From NCBI GenBank assembly GCA_033398695.1, contig CM065803.1, positions 43,391,501 to 43,455,500 of the forward strand: a stretch of 64,000 nucleotides of DNA. The letters are read 5' to 3'. The stretch is from Orobanche coerulescens (taxonomy: Eukaryota > Streptophyta > Magnoliopsida > Lamiales > Orobanchaceae). A program made the position numbers and the translations under genes. The notes under the pieces were generated by a model. It saw nothing but the letters and a program-made list of their open reading frames with translations, did no database searches and was not told the DNA's origin. How positions within the stretch are numbered: position 1 is the first letter of the stretch; every line of letters starts with the position of its first letter. Positions 53,243-61,981 of the stretch are shown in pieces.

Positions 53243-55892
53243 TGTAATATCCGCAATTTTGAATTTCGGTAATTTTCTTTTTTCGGAGGAATTTCGTTTT
53301 GACAACTCTATCATGACCGTTTCGTCATTCCGAGAATGATTAATTCTGCACTTTTTGTCATTCGAGTTCATTTCGGTGACGTTTTTGTTGAGTTCCGTGT
53401 CCTTGATCGACTTTTTCACGTGGGAGTTCGACTTTGTAAAGTCACCATTAATTCTTGGAAACTCCAAAAATTCTGAATCTTTGCAACATTATAGAGAATC
53501 AAGTTAGCTTTCCAATGGTTCAAACGGTGGGTCAATCGGAGTCCAGACGAAGGAGTTATGGTCGAAATAGCGAAGACTGCACGGTGTGCCTTTTTGGTGT
53601 TGAAGGGGGCTGTACCGTGTGCCGCGGCACACTCAGGCTGTGCCGCGGCACTAAGCTGATTCCTGGGCATTTTTAGTGGTCCTGGGCCGCGGCACACTTG
53701 TCCTGTGCCGCGGCACACGGACTTTTTCTGCGTTTTTTAGCAGATTTGCGAGGAGAAAAACTTCATTTTTTCTCCTCTCTTCTTCCTCCTTCATCTTAGG
53801 CGATTGTGGGCGATTTTTGGGCGATTTTGAGTGCTCCCAAACTTGTAGAGATCATCTACGTCAAGTCTTGTTGTAGATTTTCGACCTCTACTTGAATCCT
53901 TCATCCAAATCAAGGTATATTTCTTGATTATCCTTCAAGTTGACTTTTTGGAGAAATTGTTCTTGATTTCGTTTCTAATCCGATTTTGATACATCGATTG
54001 GTGTAGTATGATGTTATTAATCATGTTCTATGGGTTGTATATCCATATATCAAGTTTGTTTAACTCGATCGACGATTCGAGTGTTCTTGGGAATTATTGA
54101 ACATTTAGTGTTCGATTAAATGTCCCAATGAGTTTCCCTTCGATAGTTTGTTGGGATTTCCGTTGTTTTGGCCTTGATTCTCGTCATAACCATGTGTTAT
54201 TGTTACTTCCGGAGGTTTATAGGTGTTCGAGGATTCCGATATTGAATTCCGTTTGGTGATTGATGATTCGTGTGGTGTTATTCTCGTAATACTCGTGGTG
54301 CTATCGCGTTCTTGATATTGTTCGGGGGTTCGGGGCTATTCGACCGCGTCCTATACGTCGTCTTATTGCGATCGTGGTTTCGAGGCAAGTACCTTGCCCA
54401 TACTCTTCTTATTTTGTGGATATGATGATCGGTGATCGTCTTGGTGTGTTTGTTTGGTTGTTTGAAATGAAGTTTCAAAGGATTTCGGTTTAGCCTTGTT
54501 AAAGGCTTTCTTTCAAAACGCGTGTGTTTTGTGAACGGTGTTTTGAGAATTGATTATGATTTGGTTATTTTGAACGTTGAAGGCTTTTATGATGATACTC
54601 CTATTGTTTAAGTTATGGAATCGTGTATTCGTATTTAATCTTGTTATTGTATTTTTGAAGAGTTTGATAATGGTGTCGAGTTAATGGCCATCTCTAGTGA
54701 GTATTCTTAATGAACTTACATTCTTAGCATATTAGTATTGCATGAGTAACGTGTGTGTGTGTATGCTCACTACGGGTTAGATCCGACGGGGTCTCGGTAG
54801 GGGTCCACAGAGGTGTGGATCGACGAGCTTTGCTTTTAACCACTACGGGTTAGATCCGACGGGGTCTCGGTAGGGGTCCACGGAGGTGTGGATCGACGGT
54901 TAATTGTGGTGAATTTTACAAATGTGATTTGATATTGGCATTTAGGAAATGAGCGCTTTTGAACGGTTTTCATGATTGCATGCATCGACTAAGTGTGTAA
55001 GAGGTAAGTTGTTCGTTTGGCTTACTTGGCTAGGATGGCACAAGAGTATTTTGTTGTTTGTTTTAAATCCTTTATTTTGGATTTTGATGTTGGGAGACGA
55101 ACCTTGTGGTCGTTCTTGTGTCTTGTGAGTTGATGAGATTTGGGGCTAAAATCCCAATGGTTTTGTAAAAGTCATTTTATGGATTTGGGGCTAAAATCCC
55201 AAGGTTGGTAAATGTCATTTTTCGGAAAGTAAAGATTTGGGGCGGCGACCCCTTTTGTCTTGTGGATTTTGAAAAGTAGGATTTGATAATCCTAAATGGT
55301 TTTCTATTAAAACTCTCGATGGCATTCTAAACCGTCTTATAAATTATTTCCATTGATTTATGGTATTTCGATTTTTAAAGGTTTTCTCAAACCCTTGCCT
55401 CGAGAAGTACTTTTCGTTTCGTTTGGATCTTTGAGGATTCCTGGTTATTGTTATTCGTGGAATGTGAATTGTATGGCTCGTATTTGCACTTTGTATTTGC
55501 ACTAGCAAAACAGTGGAGTTTTGCTAACCCCCGAGTATTCGGGGGGTGGATGTCTATTTTTGCATTCAGGTTTTGGAGCGTAGCACAGGGTCGGCACGAA
55601 GGATGATGAAAGATGAACGATACTAATCACACGAGGATCCGTTGATGTCGGATTGGTCTAGCTGTATTTTCTTTTCCGCTGCAGTATATTTTCCCGTTGT
55701 ACGGGTGTGGTTGTATTTTGACCCCTGCGTGGGCATGAGTTGTATGTAATTGTTGAAAGACCAAATCGGTCTACTGAGTCATTTTAGCCTGAAAGGCATG
55801 GTTGAGTTGCTATATGTCGTTACCAGCCTGGTAGATCCTTGAGGAAAGGTTCTACGGCGTGTAATATCCCTGAGCGGATTGGGGGTGTTACA
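53243..55892 (+). mobile_element. Solo gypsy LTR F inside element D LTR1
   Basis: 2650 bp, starts TGTAATATCCGC, ends GGGGGTGTTACA, with exact target duplication GTTAT (53238-53242, 55893-55897). No internal region, primer site or polypurine tract remains, as after LTR-LTR recombination. Contains GTGCCGCGGCAC palindromes (53619-53630, 53640-53651, 53705-53716), a CAAGGTATATTT donor-like site near 53913, and two GC-rich tandem units (ACTACGGGTTAGATCCGACG start) at 54768-54900. Its modules match A, B, C and E but its sequence is a separate family. Confidence 0.92.
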
Positions 55893-56646
55893 GTTATGAG
55901 GTGAAAAGTTGATTACTCGATGAACGATCGTTTATCCTAAAAATAGTCAAGTTAGAGAAATGAAAGGACTAATTAGTTTAAATAGAGATTGATCATATCC
56001 TATTTCTACTAGTGAAACCTCCTTGATTGATTGTTAAGTGTATTGGAAACACATCTTTTCAATCTATCAAGTGTTAATCTTGTTATCAACATCTTAAAAA
56101 AGCAAAAGTGATTAAGACATCTTTGATTAAGAAAGTACAGAGGTGAAAAGTTGATTACTCGATAAACATTCGTTTTTTCTTTTATATCCGTATAAATCAA
56201 TTCCGATACTTAATTAAAAACCTAATTTAATGAACCCGTAATCCCCTAGATTTTATAAATTCCCAACTCATTTTAATTCTATTCATTTTCACTAGTTAAA
56301 AAATAGTCTAGTATAAATAGTCTAGTAAAAATAGTCTTATTAAAAATAGTCTTATTAAAATAGTCTTATTAAAAATAGTCTTATTAAAATAGTCATATTA
56401 AAAATAGTTTAAATTAAAATAGTGCATTTTAATTTAGTTAATTTAAAAACCGAAAAAATATATTTTAGAATATTTTAGTATTTATTTCTCGCAATTTGTA
56501 ACAAAATATTATACGAAGCCCTGTTGGACAATCCTCGAGAGAAAAGACCTTGGTAGAACTTACCACAAACTACTTCTACCTCATATATATTTGCGAGCTA
56601 CTCAAAAACTCCTATTTTTAGGATAAGTTTTTGACCGATCAAATTT

Positions 56647-56667
56647 TGGCGCCGTTGCCGGGGATTG
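56647..56667 (+). promoter_or_regulatory. Element D primer-binding site (tRNA-Asp)
   Basis: TGGCGCCGTTGCCGGGGAT is complementary to the 3' end of plant tRNA-Asp and lies 5 bp after LTR1. Confidence 0.88.
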
Positions 56668-56872
56668 TTTTAGGCCAAATATAATTTTTTGTATACTTTT
56701 GTTTATATCTTGTTATTTTATCTTTCTTTATTTCTGCATCTTTTATTCTTCTGTCCGGTCAAGTGGCGGATAACGGTACTCCGTGACTATCAAAGTCGGA
56801 TTTTTCAGTTTCCCACAAACAAATGATATTTGTAGATATTTTATCGTTTTTCATTTTAATTTTTTTTTTGTC

Positions 56873-57418
56873 ATGGATGAAACATTGTATAAAATTGAAA
56901 AAAGATTTCCCTTTCTAAGCAAAAACGCAATTTTAAAGATTTACAAGACAAGGCTTGAAAGGATGAGGTTGCTTATGAATAAAAGCATACCTTTTGACAT
57001 AAGATTCATTATCGAAGCCAAAGTAAGAATAGAAGGTGAAATCACAGAAACACCGACTAGATTTTTACCAGGGCTTGGAAAAAGTTCATATGCAAAGAAA
57101 CAACGAGCAAAGATAATAGCCGTTTGCTATAAATGTGCTAGATGGAACTGTAATTTAAAATGTCGATCTTTAAGAATTCCATCTACAAACAGAGAAGATA
57201 AAATTCAGTTCATTAATGATGGTCTGAATAAAGAGAATTTAGATAATATCGAAATTTCTCTTGACACGCATCCTAGTGGACTTGTATATTACGGAATTCA
57301 ATGTTTGTGGAATAAATTCAAACCAGAATATGAACAACGTCTTGGGAATCTGACGTTAAAAGACCCCATTTGCCAATTTGTAATAAAATTGGATGGGAAG
57401 CTTCTCCCCGACTCATAG
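56873..57418 (+). CDS. Uncharacterised 181-aa protein in element D, four-cysteine motif
   Basis: I do not recognise this protein. The ATG at 56873 follows a T-rich leader and starts MDETLYKIEKRFPFLSKNA; an upstream in-frame ATG at 56783 would add 30 hydrophobic, Phe-rich residues that look like translated leader. The N-terminal 60 residues are predicted helical and basic. A lysine-rich segment (YAKKQRAKIIAV) precedes a CX2CX4CX3C motif at residues 85-97 (CYKCARWNCNLKC), a possible metal-binding knuckle. The C-terminal half has DTHPSGLVYYGIQCLWNKF and ends PDS. It lies where gag would be expected, after the primer site, but has no CX2CX4HX4C knuckle. The frame is fully open, unlike its neighbours. 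It may be an element-encoded RNA-binding protein or a captured host fragment. Confidence 0.6.
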   Translation: MDETLYKIEKRFPFLSKNAILKIYKTRLERMRLLMNKSIPFDIRFIIEAKVRIEGEITETPTRFLPGLGKSSYAKKQRAKIIAVCYKCARWNCNLKCRSLRIPSTNREDKIQFINDGLNKENLDNIEISLDTHPSGLVYYGIQCLWNKFKPEYEQRLGNLTLKDPICQFVIKLDGKLLPDS

Positions 57419-57731
57419 AAGGCGTTTAAGCCGTTTCTGAACGTAAAATCAGAGGAAGATGTGAGCCACAATCACAACTACTGTACATACACGTGAGTAT
57501 CTTTTATTTTTGTCGTATGGTGAGATTTTCTGAATAAAAAATGTGATACGCGATAAATGCATTCATTATTCTAATGAGTAGTTGAAGCGCAATCAACGCA
57601 ATCACAAACTTGTTAAACAATTTTTACCTTCTTTTTCTTCTATAAATAAACATTGTGCTTGTTTCTTTTATTCATCCCTCAAACTTGTACTTTTTTTTTC
57701 CTTTTTCTCTCAAATAAATTTCTTTTCAAAA
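57419..57731 (+). promoter_or_regulatory. Leader/promoter-like segment before the LOG copy
   Basis: Includes TATAAATA at 57641-57648, about 85 bp before the LOG ATG, and a CT-rich leader (57657-57725). This geometry is what a plant core promoter looks like and suggests that the LOG copy was taken with upstream DNA. Confidence 0.5.
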
Positions 57732-58380
57732 ATGGAGTCATCATCTTCCACAAAAAAATTTAGCACAGTCTGCATTTTTGGTGGAGCTAGTTATGTTAAA
57801 GATGCATGCTTTACTGAAGCAGCACACAACTTGGGTCGTACTTTAGGAGAAAAATGCATTCATGTAGTTTACGGAGGAGGAAGTCTAGGATTAATGGGAC
57901 GAGCTGCTGCTTCTGCCTATATGGAAGGAGTAAGAGTGTTGGGAGTAATTCCAAAACCTCACATTTGAAAGTAAAATCACCAGGGCAACTATTGGAGATG
58001 AGTTTAGATCGTAAATATGCAAGATCGCATAACTCACATGATAAATAATTGGCGCCTTTATCACCCTTCCGGTGGTTTTGGCACCCTTGAGGAACTTTTT
58101 CATGTGGTTACAGGCCCGACTAAATGTTCATCAAAACCAATAGTGCAGCTTAATGTCAATGGCTTCTTTGATGGTTTACTATCTTTCATCGACTACTCTG
58201 TGAAAAGGTTTTATTTCCGAGCATGCTAAACGAATCATAGTCGTTGCAACAACACCAGAAGAGCTAATCAAAAAACTCACTGAATTTGTTCCTCAACCAG
58301 ATCCAGCTCTAGCTAATATTGTCTGGATGGAAGATCTCACCGTGAGAAAACGAAAAGTGGATTCATTCCTCTCCCTTTGA
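57732..58380 (+). pseudogene. LOG-type cytokinin riboside 5'-monophosphate phosphoribohydrolase copy, intronless and frameshifted
   Basis: ATG at 57732 gives MESSSSTKKFSTVCIFGGAS, the nucleotide-binding GGGSLGLMGRAAA (the LOG GGGS.GLMG block) and GVRVLGVIPKP, ending at a TGA at 57966. Homology continues in other frames: NMQDRITHMINN-like, SGGFGTLEELFHVV (the PGG.GT..E catalytic block, altered at its first residues), NVNGFFDGLLSFIDYSV, and IIVVATTPEELIKKL to a TGA at 58378. The total of about 650 bp equals a full family member (about 215 aa). LOG enzymes release active cytokinin bases from their nucleotides in the cytosol. Plant LOG genes usually have several introns and none is seen here. At least three indels abolish function. 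Confidence 0.85.
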
Positions 58381-58585
58381 TACCCCATATCAGACCTCTT
58401 GTTATTTTTACTTTCTGTCGTGTGTAATAATCGTGCTAAATGATGGCAGCTTAAGGAGTTTCTTTTGATCTCTTGACGCGCATCTATTCGCGATTTATGT
58501 ATTGTTATTTTTTATTGCCGTAATTTTTTTTTTTAATAAAAGCATTGATGGCAGCGTAAGGCGACTCTTCGGACTTTCCTGAAGC

Positions 58586-59975
58586 GCATCTTAAAAATTG
58601 TGTTATACTTCCGGGTATATTTTTGTTGTTGTTGTTGTTTGCCTCGTATATTTTTTCATGCAGATCCAAAAAGGCATAGCTCAAGCATCAATTTTCATAT
58701 CAGGGAGTATTTTTTTTTCTCTTGCTTTTTATTATTATTATTATTTTTTTAAAAACTGAGGACAGTTTCTTTTTCAAATTTGGGGGTGGTATGTTTTAAT
58801 TATTTTGGTTTGTTGGTTTTGATTATTTTGGTGATTTGCCTTAATTATTATTATTATTTTTTCTATATATATATATATATTATTTTAATTTGTGAGATTT
58901 CTAGATCTGGCCATAAACACCAATAAATTAGCTATATACAAGCTTCTAAAATTGGTTTAACCGGTAAAAAAAAATTGTATATTCCAAAATTTTTGAGCCT
59001 TAATCTCTCTTTCCAAACCTTGTAATTATCATATAAAATCGAGTCATTCGTTACCTTGAGAAAAGAAGAATCAGTCGGTTGATGAAAAATAGAACTGAAA
59101 TTTACTTAATTTGTGGAGTTTTTGATTTTTCATGCTTAACTAATAAACGATTTTCTGCAAAAATTCCTTTTCCCTAAATAAAAAGGAGTCATTGGTGAAA
59201 AGAGCTACACGTTAGCAAATAACGGTGTGAAAGCTATCACCTAAAAAAATAAATGACAAAAAGGAGAAGCGTTGAGCAGCAACAGCTGCCTAATTTTGGG
59301 GGTCTTAAAATTTTGCGAAAATAAAGGACTAACAATTGTTGGTGCGTAGCTGCCGTCTCACAGAAAAATTGGTGAAAAGAGCTACATGTTAGCAAATAAT
59401 GGTGTGAAAGCTATCACCTTTTAAAAAAAAAGAGATAGAAATTGTGTTGGTGAAAAGAGCTACACGTTAGCAAATAACGGTATGAAAGCTATCACTAAAA
59501 GGGATGTAGTTTATGAGCAAGATCTGAATTAATTAGCGGCTGAATTTCAATACACTCAATTTCGTGAAAAATCACAATATTTGATGACGCCGATGAAATT
59601 CTTCTTCATATTGAGTCGAAAAATAAACGAGTGATCGAGAGCAACCATTAAAGGGAGTCTTGTGAGTCACGAGTGGGAAATAAATAATCAACCTTTTGGG
59701 GGAAAAACCTTGCATTTCGGAATTACAAAAATAAAAACCGTGTTTTAACTTCAAAATCGTTAGTAGATTTATTTTGAATCTTGATTCATTTCTATCTACT
59801 GTATAAAGTTGGTTATTGTGTATTAATGGCATTTTGATCTCTTTTTATTTTTTTCTTAAATTTGTGTGTATTATTTTTTATTTTTTTTATTTTGTGTCTT
59901 ATTTTTATTTTTATTTTGTGTGTGATTAATAAAGAGTCTTGCTCGGGACTAGCAAGAATTTAAGTGTGGGGTATT
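58586..59975 (+). repeat. Element D 3' internal segment, copy 2
   Basis: 1390 bp matching 50592-51983, including the three 48-bp hairpin units (59195-59242, 59371-59418, 59449-59496) and the polypurine tract AAGTGTGGGG before LTR2. Confidence 0.88.
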
Positions 59976-61978
59976 TGATTAGTGCATAACTGATCTAAAA
60001 TTCATATACAAAATATTCCTTTTTCCGGGCATAATCGTACTGATTTGTGATTAAAAATATATATTTTACAGATATGTCCAAACATGAGCTAAAAATGGTT
60101 ATTTTACAGATTACTGACATGAAGCATCAAAAAGGACGGAAAACGAGATCAAATCCAACGACGGGAATTTTTCAAGGTAAAAACGACCATACAACACGGC
60201 GCAAAAAGGACCGTGTTATGTAGGCCGTTTCACATACGGCGCAACAAGGGCCGTGTCTTGGGCCGTTTCACACACGGCCGGCATTTAGCGCCGTGTCCTC
60301 GCGCGTATTCCGGAAGAGACCGAGTCACCACAAAACGGCACACAACACGGGGCAAACTGGGCCGTTTTTCATCGCCGTTTTTCAGCAGATGCCATGCAAA
60401 ATTAGTCCACTTTTGACCAACTTGTGAACTCAACCACAAGATATTTTTTTGGTCAAAAATCTGAAAATTCAAAGACATGGGTGAAGTGTGAACAAAGAAT
60501 TAAAAAAATGATATTACAATAGATATTTTGAATTAAATAATCAATTGTATTCTTGAAAATCACCTATAAAAGGACATCTTCATCCATTGCAAAAATTAAC
60601 CACCTTCTTGCCAAGATAATACCCATCTTCTTGCTAAGAAATACTCCTTTCTTTTAGCAATATATTTTCCTTAGAACTCTCAATTTTATTTTGTATTTCA
60701 TTTTTGGTTTGAAGTTTTTCTTTCATTGAGTTTGTAATTGAAAAGTGCTTGATCAATAAGCACTTAATATTTTACTTAGTGTTTTACTTTCAATTTTTGT
60801 AAGCTTGTAACCTTTGAACAAGTTTGAAGTTATAATTTGAAGTATATTTCTTGCACTTTGATACATGATATTCAAGTAAGTTTTATCTATTGTCATTAAG
60901 TTCTAGTAATTAAAAGTTTCTATATATATTATATATATCAATTATTTCTATTATAATTTTAGTATGTATAAACCAATGAGTAGCTAATCTTTCTTCCTAG
61001 GGCAAGGGGGATTTCTATTAGGTTATATATTGAGTATTTGATTGATTTAAACTATTTTTAGGACTAATTGGTTTAAATAGAGATTGATCATATCCTATTT
61101 TTACTAATGAAACCTTCTTGATTGATTGTTGAGTGAATTGGAAACATATCTTTTCAATCTATCAAATGTTAATCTTGTTATCAACATCTTAAGATTGCGA
61201 AAGTGGTTAAGACACCTTTGAATACGAAAATTATGAGGTGAAAAGTTGATTACTCGATGAACGATCGTTTATCCTAAAAATAGTCAAGTTAGAGAAATGA
61301 AAGGACTAATTAGTTTAAATAGAGATTGAGCATATCCTATTTCTACTAGTGAAACCTCCTTGATTGATTGTTAAGTGTATTGGAAACACATCTTTTCAAT
61401 CTATCAAGTGTTAATCTTGTTATCAACATCTTAAAAAAGCAAAAGTGATTAAGACATCTTTGATTACGAAAGTAGAGAGGTGAAAAGTTGATTACTCGAT
61501 AAACATTCGTTTTTTCTTTTATATCCGTATAAATCAATTCCGATACTTAATTAAAAACCTAATTTAATGAACCCGTAATCCCCTAGATTTTATAAATTCC
61601 CAACTCATTTTAATTCTATTCATTTTCACTAGTTAAAAAATAGTCTAGTATAAATAGTCTAGTAAAAATAGTCTTATTAAAAATAGTCTTATTAAAATAG
61701 TCTTATTAAAAATAGTCTTATTAAAATAGTCTTATTAAAAATAGTTTAAATTAAAATAGTGCATTTTAATTTAGTTAATTTAAAAACCAAAAAAATATAT
61801 TTTAGAATATTTTAGTATTTATTTCTCGCAATTTGTAACAAAATATTATACGAAGCCCTGTTGGACAATCCTCGAGAGAAAAGACCTTGGTAGAACTTAC
61901 CACAAACTACTTCTACCTCGTATATATTTGCGAGCGACTCAAAAACTCCTATTTTTAGGATAAGTTTTTGACCGATCA
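59976..61978 (+). repeat. Element D LTR2
   Basis: 2003 bp, TGATTAGTGC to ACCGATCA, nearly identical to LTR1 without its solo-LTR insertion. Followed directly by TATATGACCAAG of element E pol. Confidence 0.92.
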
Positions 61979-61981
61979 TAT

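Larger units (their letters stand above)
51984..56641 (+). repeat. Element D LTR1, containing solo LTR F
   Basis: Starts TGATTAGTGCATAA, ends GACCGATCA. After removing F and one 5-bp duplication (2655 bp) it is 2003 bp, exactly the length of LTR2. U3 holds an ACGGC/GCCGT-rich cluster (52209-52390). TATA box CTATAAAAGG at 52572-52581. An AATAGTCTTATTAAA tandem array lies at about 56308-56430 near the 3' end. Confidence 0.9.
50592..61978 (+). mobile_element. Athila-like LTR element D, tandem/recombinant structure
   Basis: Order: 3' internal segment (50592-51983), LTR1 (51984-56641, with solo LTR F inside), primer site TGGCGCCGTTGCCGGGGA at 56647 (complementary to plant tRNA-Asp, as in Athila/Calypso elements), internal region with an ORF and a LOG copy, 3' internal segment again (58586-59975), polypurine tract AAGTGTGGGG, LTR2 (59976-61978). 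No gag or pol is present. The left LTR expected before 50592 is absent, so the unit is a truncated tandem or a recombination product. No target duplication was identified. Confidence 0.82.

Noticed and set aside
56783..56872. Upstream start for the element D ORF
   Set aside because: The first 30 residues are a translated T-rich leader; ATG 56873 is more plausible, though not proven.
58586..58600. Element D LTR starting at TGTTATACTTCC with a 3.4-kb LTR
   Set aside because: Upstream bases are shared too and there is no polypurine tract before it; the AAGTGTGGGG tract and TGATTAGTGC start at 51984/59976 fit better.
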